Part shown: positions 31,412 through 38,991 of the stretch, in pieces | Numbering within the stretch: position 1 is the stretch's first letter | How the letters are laid out: every line of letters starts with the position of its first letter | From: Rhodobacteraceae bacterium UBA6236 | GTDB lineage: Bacteria > Pseudomonadota > Alphaproteobacteria > Rhodobacterales > Rhodobacteraceae | Assembly (NCBI GenBank): GCA_002440945.1 | Contig: DJWG01000032.1 | Location: 4,288 to 43,278, forward strand | Length of the DNA stretch: 38,991 nt | Direction of reading: 5' to 3' | Program-made: the position numbers and the translations under genes | The notes under the pieces: model-generated | The model's database searches: none | What the model saw: only the letters and a program-made list of their open reading frames with translations | Told to the model about the DNA's origin: nothing

Positions 31412-31740
31412 TTCGCCGCACGCGGGCGGCTTCTGGGGTGAAACGGGATCTGCGGGTGGCCCGGTTGCGTCCCTTGCGGCGATTCTGCGGCTGCGAAGCA
31501 CCATAATCACGACTGTCAACAACGAGTTTACTCGAGTTACAGCAGCGTTACACTTTAAGCGGCGGCGTTTTTTTGCTATATAGGCAATGCAACGCTGAAA
31601 CCCGCACGCTTCTGCCTGTCCACCCCAGGCCGAGATTTCACTGATGGTCGGAACACCGCCGCGCATGGGCAGATTGGCCCTGCACGCGCGGAATTTTTCG
31701 GCCCGGTGGCGGGGTGACGGACAGGACCAAGGAACGACGC
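31412..31740 (+). promoter_or_regulatory. 329-base region between fdxA and carD, with the likely carD promoter
   Basis: The first part holds a weak hairpin (GCCGC 31415-31419 with GCGGC 31426-31430, then TTCT) that may end fdxA. An AT-richer stretch at 31500-31590 contains the palindrome ACTCGAGT and a -10-like TATATA at 31577-31582 within TTGCTATATAGGCAA. The -35 box is not clear. The leader before ATG 31741 would be about 150 bases. I see no gene here. Confidence 0.5.
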
Positions 31741-32250
31741 ATGACCAAAACCAAGAAATCCGAATTCCGCCCCAACGACTTCGTGGTTTACCCGGCGCAT
31801 GGCGTCGGCAAGATCATGTCGATCGAAGAGCAGGAGATCGCCGGGCTGAAGCTCGAACTCTTTGTCATCTCCTTTGAAAAGGACAAGATGACGCTCCGGG
31901 TTCCGACCCACAAGGCGACGGAAATCGGCATGCGGTCGCTTTCGACCCCGGATGTCGTGTCCAAGGCGCTTGAGACGCTGAAGGGCAAGGCGCGCGTCAA
32001 GCGGGCCATGTGGTCGCGCCGGGCGCAGGAATATGAACAGAAGATCAACTCGGGCGACCTGATGGCGATTGCCGAGGTCGTGCGCGACCTGCACCGCGCC
32101 GATGACCAGCGCGAACAAAGCTATTCGGAACGTCAGCTTTACGAAGCCGCGCTGGAACGCCTGACCCGTGAAGTGGCGGCTGTTTCCGGCACGGATGAAG
32201 CTGGCGCCCAGAAGAAGGTCGATGACGTTCTGGTGACCCGCGCCGCCTGA
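31741..32250 (+). CDS. carD: CarD-family RNA-polymerase-binding regulator
   Basis: A 169-residue protein. The N-terminal Tudor-like RNA-polymerase-interaction domain has DFVVYPAHGVGKIMSIEEQEIAG; the helical C-terminal DNA-binding domain includes KRAMWSRRAQEYEQKINSGD with the tryptophan that contacts promoter DNA. ATG 31741 follows AAGGA; the in-frame GTG 31714 is less likely. CarD stabilises open complexes. In Rhodobacter it is known to activate promoters lacking T at position -7, many of them for translation genes. A strong terminator follows. Confidence 0.95.
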   Translation: MTKTKKSEFRPNDFVVYPAHGVGKIMSIEEQEIAGLKLELFVISFEKDKMTLRVPTHKATEIGMRSLSTPDVVSKALETLKGKARVKRAMWSRRAQEYEQKINSGDLMAIAEVVRDLHRADDQREQSYSERQLYEAALERLTREVAAVSGTDEAGAQKKVDDVLVTRAA

Positions 32251-32275
32251 TCGCGGGGACTTCGGGAAAACCTTC

Positions 32276-32308
32276 AAGCCGCAGGCGCTTCATCTGCGGC
32301 TTTCGATT
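32276..32308. terminator. Hairpin terminator shared by carD and the Kef antiporter gene
   Basis: AAGCCGCAG (32276-32284) pairs perfectly with CTGCGGCTT (32294-32302) across a nine-base loop, then TCGATTT. It lies between convergent stops at 32250 and 32316. Confidence 0.75.
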
Positions 32309-32315
32309 TGGGCGC

Positions 32316-34220
32316 CTAGTCTACGATCGGATCGGCTGGGGAAGGCGTATCCGCATCCGGCTTCGGCCCCGCAGCCGCCCCGCGGCCATGGGCGAATTGC
32401 TTGGTCAGCGCCGCCTCAAGACCCTTGTTCAATTCCCGCGTCAGTTTCAGATAGGCGGCGTTCTGGTCAATGGGAACGCCGGGTTGCCAGACCTCGGCCA
32501 GATCGCGGACTGCGGCGCGGTCCATCTGATAGAAGGTCCGATGCAGGGCGGCGGCTTCGTATTCGGTCAGCCCGCTGTTTTCCAGCACATAGCGCCCGGC
32601 GCGCAGCGCGCTGTCGAACATCTCGCGCACGATGTCGTCGGCGCCGGCCTGATACAGTTCATAGACATGTTCCCGGTCGCGCGCCCGCACGATGATGTGC
32701 AGATCCGGGCGGAGCCTGCGGGCATAGCGCACCAGCTGCGTTGCCCCCCGGTAGTCATCAAGACAGATGACAAGGATCTTCGCCGTGTCGATTCCCGCCG
32801 CGCGCAACAGGTCGGGCCGCGTCGGGTCGCCCACATAGCCCTTGAACCCGAAGCTGCGCAGAACCTCGATGGTGCGGTGATCGGAATCCAGCACCGTGGT
32901 CTTGAAGCCCGACATGGTGACCAGCCGGTTGACGACCTGGCCGAAGCGCCCGACACCCGCGATGATCACCGGCTCTTGTTCGTCGATCGTGTCCTCGATC
33001 AGCTTTTCCGCGTCGTCCTTCAGCCGCTTCACGATCTGGTCGTAAAGGATGAAGAACAGCGGCGTGAGCAGCATCGACAAGGCGATGACCAGCATCATCG
33101 TCTGCGCCACGGTTCCCGTGAGAATCCGCTGCGTCAGCGCGAAGGACACGAGGACGAAGCCGAATTCGCCACCCTGCGCCAGCGCCAGCGTGAACAGCCA
33201 GCGGTTGCGTGTCTGAAGCCGGAAGATCCGTCCCAGCGTGTAAAGCACCGCGCCCTTGGTGACCATCAAGAGAAGCGTCAGCAGGAACAGGCGCAGCGGC
33301 TCGGCGAAAAGCAGGTTGAAGTCGATCCCCGCGCCTACGGTGACGAAGAACACGCCCAGAAGCAGCGACTTGAACGGCGCGATGTCGGATTCAAGCTCGT
33401 GCCGGAATTCCGAGTTCGCCAGCACCACGCCCGCAAGAAAGGTCCCCAGCGCCGGGGAAAGGCCGACCATCAACATCAGGCTGCCGATCCCGGCCACGAT
33501 CAGCAGCGCCAGCGCCGTCTGCACCTCGCGGAGACGCGCGGCCGAAACGAACCGGTAAAGCGGCCGCACCAGGTAGCGCCCCGCCGTGATGACCGCCACC
33601 ACCGCGCCGATGGTCACCAGCGCCACGCCCCAGGGGGGCAGCCGGTCGATCAGCGACAGGGCGACGTTCTCGCCCCCGGTTTCGGATCTCGCCAGCGCCC
33701 GCGCGCCGGGCAGCGCCAGGAAGGGCAGGAAGGCCAGGATCGGGATCACCGCGATGTCCTGCATCAGCAGGACCGAAAACACGTTCCGCCCGCCCGCCGT
33801 CTGCATCAGGCTTTTTTCGGACAGGGTCTGCAGCACGATGGCGGTTGATGACAAGGACAGGATCACCCCGATCGCCAGCGCCGCCTGCCAGTCGATATTC
33901 ATCAGCAGAAGGCTCGTCATGATCAGGAGGCTGGTCGCCAGAACCTGCAATCCGCCAAGGCCCAGAAGCCGGTGGCGCATGTGCCAAAGCGCGATCGGTT
34001 CGACATCCAGACCGATCAGGAACAGCATCATCACCACGCCGAATTCGGCGAAGTGCTGCAATTCGTCGACCTGGGTTCCCGCGACCCCAAGGACCGGCCC
34101 GATCACGATCCCCGCCAGCAGATATCCCAGCACTGACCCAAGCCCCAGGCGCAAGGCGACCGGCACGGCGATCACCATGGTCAACAAATAGACCGATGCC
34201 TGAAGCAGAAAGCTTTCCAT
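32316..34220 (-). CDS. Kef-type monovalent cation:proton antiporter (CPA2 family)
   Basis: A 634-residue membrane protein. The first about 385 residues form a 12-helix antiporter domain with GLGSVLGYLLAGIVIGP, FAEFGVVMMLFLIGLDVEP and LSLSSTAIVLQTLSEK, closely resembling KefB/KefC. A TrkA-N (RCK) domain follows, beginning EPVIIAGVGRFGQVVNRLV, as in glutathione-gated K+ efflux. I use ATG 34220 (MESFLLQASVYLL), which aligns with KefC, rather than ATG 34271. No KefF/KefG ancillary gene is adjacent. Expected role is K+ efflux with cytoplasmic acidification during electrophile stress; gating by glutathione adducts is inferred. Confidence 0.9.
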   Translation of the reverse strand: MESFLLQASVYLLTMVIAVPVALRLGLGSVLGYLLAGIVIGPVLGVAGTQVDELQHFAEFGVVMMLFLIGLDVEPIALWHMRHRLLGLGGLQVLATSLLIMTSLLLMNIDWQAALAIGVILSLSSTAIVLQTLSEKSLMQTAGGRNVFSVLLMQDIAVIPILAFLPFLALPGARALARSETGGENVALSLIDRLPPWGVALVTIGAVVAVITAGRYLVRPLYRFVSAARLREVQTALALLIVAGIGSLMLMVGLSPALGTFLAGVVLANSEFRHELESDIAPFKSLLLGVFFVTVGAGIDFNLLFAEPLRLFLLTLLLMVTKGAVLYTLGRIFRLQTRNRWLFTLALAQGGEFGFVLVSFALTQRILTGTVAQTMMLVIALSMLLTPLFFILYDQIVKRLKDDAEKLIEDTIDEQEPVIIAGVGRFGQVVNRLVTMSGFKTTVLDSDHRTIEVLRSFGFKGYVGDPTRPDLLRAAGIDTAKILVICLDDYRGATQLVRYARRLRPDLHIIVRARDREHVYELYQAGADDIVREMFDSALRAGRYVLENSGLTEYEAAALHRTFYQMDRAAVRDLAEVWQPGVPIDQNAAYLKLTRELNKGLEAALTKQFAHGRGAAAGPKPDADTPSPADPIVD

Positions 34221-34396
34221 GATCCCTGTCGTGCGGCCCGGCGACCCTGGGCCCCGGATATCCTTGTCCATCCAGCGCTGCTAGTCGATCCCTGTCACAT
34301 CAGGATGACGTCGCGGCGCGGTTGCAGGGAAATAGACCGGCACATCCGTCCGACGCAAGGCAGCGACAGGGCATCACGCGGTTTTGCGGAAATGGT

Positions 34397-34412
34397 GCCG
34401 ATAAAAATCGGC
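34397..34412 (-). terminator. Small hairpin after the PilM/GspC-like gene
   Basis: GCCGAT (34397-34402) and ATCGGC (34407-34412) pair across AAAA, two bases beyond the stop of the minus-strand gene. The minus-strand tail is ACCATTTCC, so termination efficiency may be modest. Confidence 0.5.
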
Positions 34413-34414
34413 GC

Positions 34415-37400
34415 TCAGCCAGCGGCGAGCATCTTGAGGACGATGGTTCTGCCGCCCTTCACATAGGTCAGCTGGCCGTTCCCGATCGAGGCGACGCGGC
34501 CGCCATCGAAACGGTCGCCGACCTTCACGCGGACATAGCGGCCATTGCTGGTGCGGATCAGCGCGCGGCGGTCGGAAGACGACCCCATGATGCCGATCAG
34601 GTTGACCTTTCCAAGGTCGATGGCATTGGCATAGGTCGCCTGCTTGGCGACCGAAGCGCGGGTGGGAATGCTGGGTGCGGCGGCGACGGGTTCGGGCTCG
34701 TCGATCTCGGCGGTCGAGGCTTCGGCAACCGCGGCATCGGTGCTGATTTGCGGCACGACGGGTTCGGCCTTGGGTTCCGGGGCGATCTGGACCACCGGGG
34801 TCGGTTCCGGCGCGGGCTCCGGCTCCAGCACCACGGCGGCCAGCGCGCTGTCAACCGCTTTCGACACGTCGCTTGGCCGATCCGCCGGACGGCGCGACTG
34901 CACGACGGCGAGCTTGGTGCCCCCCGTCACCGGCGCAGGCGCGACTTCGACCGGGGGTGTCTCGACCGCGGTCGCAACCGGGGCCGCGGCGGCGGCCGCA
35001 GCCAGGATCGCGGCGGGGCGGTCCTTGGGTTGCAGCTTGGTATGACGCGGATCGACCGGCACCAGCGGCGCCGGTTCGGGCGTGGCCGCGCCCTGATCCT
35101 GCGCCTGGGGCAGCGTGGCGGGGCGGGGCGCGGGGCGTTTCCCCCTGAGCTTCGGGTCCGCGTAGACGGGCTGTTCGGCAGGCGTCGCGGCGGCGGCCGC
35201 AGGCTCTGGCGCTGTCGGGGCGACCGAAGCGGCTGCGGCAGCCTCCGCCACCTTCGCGGGACGCACCTTCGGCGCGACCGGCGGCTTGCCAAGGAAAAGC
35301 GTGATCCCCGAAGGCGTCTGCACCCCTTCCTTGCTGGGAATGATCATCCCGTCGGCACCGTATTTCACCAGGGCGCCAAAAGGCAGCGGCAAGGGCTGCG
35401 GCGCCAGCGGCGCGTCATGCAACAAGGCCTGACCCGTGGGCAGGTTCGTCGCATCCGGCGTGGTGGGCGCGGATTCGGGCGTGATGCTGTCGGCGGCCGT
35501 CGTATCGGGCTGGCTTTGGGCGGCATAGGTTCCGGTGGCCACGGGCTGGGAACTGCCACGCGCGGCGGGATCGACGGCGGGGGCGGCGCCGGTCGCGGGC
35601 GCGGCTGCGGGTGCTGCTTCTGGTGCCACAGGTTCGGCTGCGGCGCTTTCCAACGGCTGGTCTTCGGGCGCCGCCGCCACCGCATCGGCGGGCGCGGCAT
35701 CCAGATTGGCATCGGCAAGTCCCGGGTCAGAGACGGGCCCGTCCGCTGTGGCTTCGCCTTCGGTTGGCGGGGCGCTGGCGGTGTCTTGCGCCGGATCGGG
35801 TGCGGCGTCGGGCGCGGGCCCTGTTGTCGGGCCGGGATCGACCGCCGATTGTTCCAGCGTCGCGGGCTCGGGCGTGCTTTGGGCGTTGTCGCTTCCCGAA
35901 AGCGACGACCAAAGGCCGACAAGCCCGATCAGCGCGATCAGGCCGCCGATCAGGGCGGGGCCAAGATAGCGCGGCTTGCCGCCCACGGCAGGACCACGGC
36001 GGGCCCCGAAGATCGTGAGTTCTTCCGATTCCTGCGCCGCCGACTTGACCGGTTTCCGCAGCGGCTGCGGCGGCATCGGGGGGGCCGCGCGCAGGGCGCC
36101 CGGTTCTGCCCGTAGGCCGCCGAGTTTCGGCGCGGCTGGTTTCTTCGCGGCGCGCTTGCGCAGGGCTTCGCCCAGCGCACCACCGGGTGCCGCATCGGGC
36201 AGGGGGGTGGCGTCAGGTCCGCCGTCAAGGTCGGTGCCGAAGCTGTCTGCGACCACGGGGGCCGTGACGCCCACCGGCGCCGTCACCCCGCCCAGTCGCG
36301 GGGCGGTCTGGCGCAGGTTCGGCGGGATCGTGTCTTCGGGCTTCGCCCCGAAGGGCAGTTTCCGGCGCGAGGTAAAGCCCGCGACCGGCGGCGGAATGCC
36401 CCGAGGATCATGATCGCCGCGGAGTGGGGCGGGCGGCTGGTGGTCATCTTCCATCGACTCGTCGGGATCGACGATGGCGAACGGAGCCTCCGGCACTTCG
36501 TCGTGAAGGTCGGTTCCAACAGGTTCGGCCGCGCCCGCCTCTGCGTCCGTTTCTGTGCCCGTCTCTGCTGCGCCCCCCTCTGATCCGGGCGCATCTGGGA
36601 CCGCAATGTCCCGTTCGTCTGCCTCGACCGCTCCAACCACGGCTTCCGGCGCAGGGTCATTTGCCCAAAGTCCGGCCTCCGCCGCGATCCTGGGCGCCAC
36701 TTCCGGGGTGAGGGACGCAGCGGCTTCCGCCGCGACCTCCTCCATCTCCAACTCGGGCGCGTCCACGAGCGTCACCGGATCGGCGGCGGGCGTTTCCTGC
36801 GGTTGCGCTTCCGCGACCGGGGCAGGCTCTTCCGGCCCGATATCGGATTCCGGGGTGCCAGCGGGTTCGACGACCCCGGCTTCGGCCAAAGCCTCGGCGG
36901 CAACAAGGTCTTCGCCCCCGAAATTCTCCAGCGAGTCTTCAAGCGGCGCGGCGGCGGCGCGGTCTTCGGCCTCCGGTTCCGCCACGGCTTCAGTGGCCTC
37001 GGCTATGGCCGCCGCCTCGGGCTCCGCCGGTGCGACCGGGGTTTTCGGCAGTTCGGCCAGCCCGACGATCCGCACCGGGTTTGGATCGCGCTCAAGGCTG
37101 TCACCGGGGGCAAGGCGTTCCGCGATGCGGGCCGCGTGGCCAAAGAAGGGTTCGCCCGCGAAGGCATCGCCTTCCGGGATCGAGACGAAAGAGACCGGGT
37201 TGAACCCGTGGTCTTCGGCAAAGGCTTCCGCTTCGGAAAGCGTCAGACGCGTGACCACCGCCACCTTGACCGTATCGCCGGTGCCCGACCAGTCATAGGC
37301 GAGGTCGGCGATCGGGTAGGGCGTGCGTTCGGCCAGCGCCGCCTCGATCTGGCTGCGGCGCGCGGCTTCATCGGGGCCGGGCGCTTCAACCTCGGTGTAG

Positions 37401-37603
37401 AGGATCTGCGAATTCGGCAGCACCAGCTTTGTCGCCACGCCTTCGGGGGCGAGCGCCGTCGCGGTCTTGCGCAGGAAACGCAGGGTGTCTTCGATGGCGG
37501 TGTCTTCCAGATCCGCATCGCCCACCAGCATCCAGCCGCGGTTGGTGCGGTGCAGCAGGCGGATTCCGTCGTCCGAAAGGGTCAGTGCAAATCCAGGCTT
37601 CAT
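34415..37603 (-). CDS. Large single-pass membrane protein with GspL/PilM-like N-terminus and GspC/PilP-like C-terminus
   Basis: A 1062-residue protein. Residues about 1-170 (GFALTLSDDGIRLLHR; KLVLPNSQILYTEVEAP; RRSQIEAALAERTPYP) resemble the cytoplasmic actin-like part of GspL/PilM. A long Ala/Pro/Glu-rich, probably disordered stretch follows, with one membrane helix near residues 547-565 (ALIGGLIALIGLVGLW). After another low-complexity stretch, residues about 985-1062 (NLIGIMGSSSDRRALIRTSNGRYVRVKVGDRFDGGRVASI) look like the periplasmic homology region of GspC or PilP. I use ATG 37603; TTG 37612 is in frame. No other secretion or pilus genes are near. The relationship is inferred from pattern only. 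Confidence 0.7.
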   Translation of the reverse strand: MKPGFALTLSDDGIRLLHRTNRGWMLVGDADLEDTAIEDTLRFLRKTATALAPEGVATKLVLPNSQILYTEVEAPGPDEAARRSQIEAALAERTPYPIADLAYDWSGTGDTVKVAVVTRLTLSEAEAFAEDHGFNPVSFVSIPEGDAFAGEPFFGHAARIAERLAPGDSLERDPNPVRIVGLAELPKTPVAPAEPEAAAIAEATEAVAEPEAEDRAAAAPLEDSLENFGGEDLVAAEALAEAGVVEPAGTPESDIGPEEPAPVAEAQPQETPAADPVTLVDAPELEMEEVAAEAAASLTPEVAPRIAAEAGLWANDPAPEAVVGAVEADERDIAVPDAPGSEGGAAETGTETDAEAGAAEPVGTDLHDEVPEAPFAIVDPDESMEDDHQPPAPLRGDHDPRGIPPPVAGFTSRRKLPFGAKPEDTIPPNLRQTAPRLGGVTAPVGVTAPVVADSFGTDLDGGPDATPLPDAAPGGALGEALRKRAAKKPAAPKLGGLRAEPGALRAAPPMPPQPLRKPVKSAAQESEELTIFGARRGPAVGGKPRYLGPALIGGLIALIGLVGLWSSLSGSDNAQSTPEPATLEQSAVDPGPTTGPAPDAAPDPAQDTASAPPTEGEATADGPVSDPGLADANLDAAPADAVAAAPEDQPLESAAAEPVAPEAAPAAAPATGAAPAVDPAARGSSQPVATGTYAAQSQPDTTAADSITPESAPTTPDATNLPTGQALLHDAPLAPQPLPLPFGALVKYGADGMIIPSKEGVQTPSGITLFLGKPPVAPKVRPAKVAEAAAAASVAPTAPEPAAAAATPAEQPVYADPKLRGKRPAPRPATLPQAQDQGAATPEPAPLVPVDPRHTKLQPKDRPAAILAAAAAAAPVATAVETPPVEVAPAPVTGGTKLAVVQSRRPADRPSDVSKAVDSALAAVVLEPEPAPEPTPVVQIAPEPKAEPVVPQISTDAAVAEASTAEIDEPEPVAAAPSIPTRASVAKQATYANAIDLGKVNLIGIMGSSSDRRALIRTSNGRYVRVKVGDRFDGGRVASIGNGQLTYVKGGRTIVLKMLAAG

Positions 37604-37775
37604 TCCGGGCAAGTATCACATCCGCAACTGGCGCCGAAACGGTCTTCGGGCCCCCACTTTGGCTTAGAGCAGTTTTTCGCGCAAGGAAAGCCGACTGACC
37701 GCCGGACCGGCAAGGATTGCCTTGCGGCCAGCGCCTTATCGACGAATTGTGATGCGGCACTACGGAGGTTTTCAC

Positions 37776-38489
37776 ATGCGCATCCTTTCAAACGCCGCCG
37801 CCTACATGACCTGTGCGGCGCTTGCATTTCCCGCCCTTCATGCCGTGCCGGCGCTGGCCGACACCCCCACCCGCACCATCACCGTGACGGGGGAGGCGCA
37901 GGTCGCCACTGATCCCGACATGGCGACAATCACCCTGGGCGTGACCACGCAAGGAATGACCGCCAAGGCCGCGCTGGACGCCAACAACACCGCGCTGACC
38001 TCGGTCCTGGTCAAGCTGAAGGACGACGGGATCGAGCCGAAGGACATCCAGACCACTGGCCTGTCGGTCAATCCGCAGTTCGATTATCAGTCGAACTCGG
38101 GCGGCAGCCAGAAGATCACCGGCTATGTCGCCTCGAACATGGTGGTGGTTTCGGTTCGCAATCTCGAAACCCTGGGGGGCACGCTTGATGCGGTCGTGAC
38201 CGAAGGCGCCAATACCCTGAACGGCATCAGCTTCGGCCTGCAGGACCCCGGCCCGAAAGAAGATGAGGCCCGCCGCGCCGCAGTGACCGAAGCCGCGCGC
38301 CGCGCGAAGCTTTACGCCGATGCCGCGGGCGTTGGGCTGGGGCCGGTGCTGTCGATCAGCGAACAGGGGACCAGCATGCCGCCACCCTTCATGAAGGCCA
38401 GTGCCGCGCGCGAGATGTCGGTGCCGGTCGAAGTGGGTCAGGTCAATGTCGGCGCCGCCGTCACGGTGACATACCAGATCGCCGACTGA
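37776..38489 (+). CDS. Secreted SIMPL-domain (DUF541, YggE-like) protein
   Basis: A 237-residue periplasmic protein with a signal peptide (cleavage after VPALA, near residue 28). The SIMPL domain is clear from RTITVTGEAQVATDPDMATITLGV, the KDIQTTGLSVNPQFDY region and the end VNVGAAVTVTYQIAD. ATG 37776 lies seven bases after GGAGG; the frame opens earlier at 37722. YggE-type proteins are linked to oxidative-stress protection and envelope function without a known activity. Divergent from the large membrane protein across 172 bases. Confidence 0.9.
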   Translation: MRILSNAAAYMTCAALAFPALHAVPALADTPTRTITVTGEAQVATDPDMATITLGVTTQGMTAKAALDANNTALTSVLVKLKDDGIEPKDIQTTGLSVNPQFDYQSNSGGSQKITGYVASNMVVVSVRNLETLGGTLDAVVTEGANTLNGISFGLQDPGPKEDEARRAAVTEAARRAKLYADAAGVGLGPVLSISEQGTSMPPPFMKASAAREMSVPVEVGQVNVGAAVTVTYQIAD

Positions 38490-38505
38490 CTGACGGCCAA
38501 AGGAA

Positions 38506-38538
38506 AAGGGGCACCGTCGCGGGTGCCCCTTGTCGTTT
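38506..38538. terminator. Strong bidirectional hairpin terminator
   Basis: AAGGGGCACC (38506-38515) pairs perfectly with GGTGCCCCTT (38522-38531) around a six-base loop, then GTCGTTTT. On the minus strand the tail is TTCCTTT. It separates the SIMPL gene from the convergent MetY gene. Confidence 0.88.
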
Positions 38539-38549
38539 TATAGAAAGGC

Positions 38550-38991
38550 TCAGGCGGTCGCCGCCGCCAGCGCCTGATCGAGGTCGGCGATGATGTCGGC
38601 CACATCCTCGATCCCGATCGACAGGCGCACCACATCCGGGCTTGCCCCCGCGGCGATCTGCTGGTCTTCGGTCAGCTGCCGGTGCGTGGTCGAAGCGGCG
38701 TGGATCACAAGGCTCCGCGTGTCGCCCAAGTTCGCCACATGGCTGAACATATTGAGATTGTTCACGAACTTGACGCAGGCGTCATAGCCGCCCTTGACCG
38801 CGAAGGTGAAAAGCGCGCCCGCGCCCTTCGGGCAGACGGTCGCCATGCGTCCATGCCAGGGCGAGGATTTCAGCCCCGCGTAGGTCACTTTCGTCACGCG
38901 CGGGTCTTTCTCTAGCCATTCGGCGACCTTCTGGGTGTTCTCGACATGGCGCTGCATCCGCAGGGACAGCGTCTCGATCCCCATCAGCGTG
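38550..38991 (-). CDS. metY: O-acetylhomoserine sulfhydrylase MetY, C-terminal part (5' end outside window)
   Basis: About 147 C-terminal codons of a PLP-dependent Cys/Met metabolism enzyme; the gene continues past the right edge, so the PLP lysine is not visible. The stretches FSHVANLGDTRSLVIHAAST, THRQLTEDQQIAAGASPDVV and RLSIGIEDVADIIADLDQAL are characteristic of MetY, which makes homocysteine or methionine from O-acetylhomoserine and sulfide or methanethiol. It ends close to a shared terminator with the SIMPL gene. Confidence 0.9.
   Translation of the reverse strand, partial: TLMGIETLSLRMQRHVENTQKVAEWLEKDPRVTKVTYAGLKSSPWHGRMATVCPKGAGALFTFAVKGGYDACVKFVNNLNMFSHVANLGDTRSLVIHAASTTHRQLTEDQQIAAGASPDVVRLSIGIEDVADIIADLDQALAAATA

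Noticed and set aside
31491..31519. TTGACA on the minus strand at 31519-31514 as a promoter
   Set aside because: No acceptable -10 element at 16-18 bases and no minus-strand gene to serve.
34322..36115. Gly/Arg-rich 597-codon plus-strand open frame
   Set aside because: It lies opposite the low-complexity part of the large membrane protein and has no ribosome site or domain.
1..38991. CRISPR arrays, insertion sequences, prophage, tRNA or rRNA
   Set aside because: No regularly spaced repeats, transposase or integrase frames, terminal inverted repeats or RNA gene signatures were seen.

Overview
The window is a GC-rich, densely coding stretch with strong GC-biased codon use and many ATGA/TGATG stop-start overlaps. 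Gene content points to an alphaproteobacterium, most likely Rhodobacteraceae: a PQQ-linked alcohol oxidation accessory cluster, CarD next to FdxA, a characteristic small XRE regulator starting MKHPVDVYVGKRVRQRRW, a DUF1127 protein facing a LysR regulator, and an MttB/betaine catabolic cluster. I see no insertion sequences, phage genes, tRNA, rRNA or CRISPR, so it reads as ordinary chromosome with several poorly described operons.

Region 1 (1-16771) looks like the accessory half of a PQQ-dependent methanol/alcohol dehydrogenase locus; the dehydrogenase itself is not in view and should lie beyond the left edge. It has a Ped/PQQ-type ABC system (binding protein, YVTN beta-propeller, ATPase, ABC-2 permease, small secreted protein); a LuxR-type response regulator, FIST-domain sensor and soluble hybrid histidine kinase (a NosP/NahK-like trio); a membrane histidine kinase and OmpR-type regulator; two small secreted proteins of unknown function; then a seven-gene MoxR/DUF58/VWA/BatD set corresponding to the Mxa accessory genes (mxaR, S, C, L, K, A-like) that mature periplasmic methanol dehydrogenase. 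Nearly all genes overlap by 1-17 bases, so the block is translationally coupled.

Region 2 (16802-25431) starts with an AidB-like acyl-CoA dehydrogenase homologue. A probable N-methylated amine or betaine catabolic cluster follows: GbcB-type flavin/[2Fe-2S] reductase, MttB-family methyltransferase (non-pyrrolysine), two SDR dehydrogenases, a DUF1330 protein, a convergent proline-racemase-superfamily enzyme with a Ser/Thr active-site pair, and a GlxA-type AraC regulator.

Region 3 (25516-32250) holds a pyruvate-kinase-like protein with an extra N-terminal domain and no C-terminal domain, a DUF1127 protein divergent from a LysR regulator, a quinone oxidoreductase, an XRE regulator behind a well-formed promoter/palindrome, a HisN-type phosphatase, the 7Fe ferredoxin FdxA and CarD.

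Region 4 (32316-38991) has a Kef-type K+/H+ antiporter, a 1062-residue membrane protein that appears to join a GspL/PilM-like cytoplasmic domain to a GspC/PilP-like periplasmic domain, a secreted SIMPL-domain protein and the C-terminal part of MetY. Convergent gene pairs are separated by clear bidirectional hairpin terminators.
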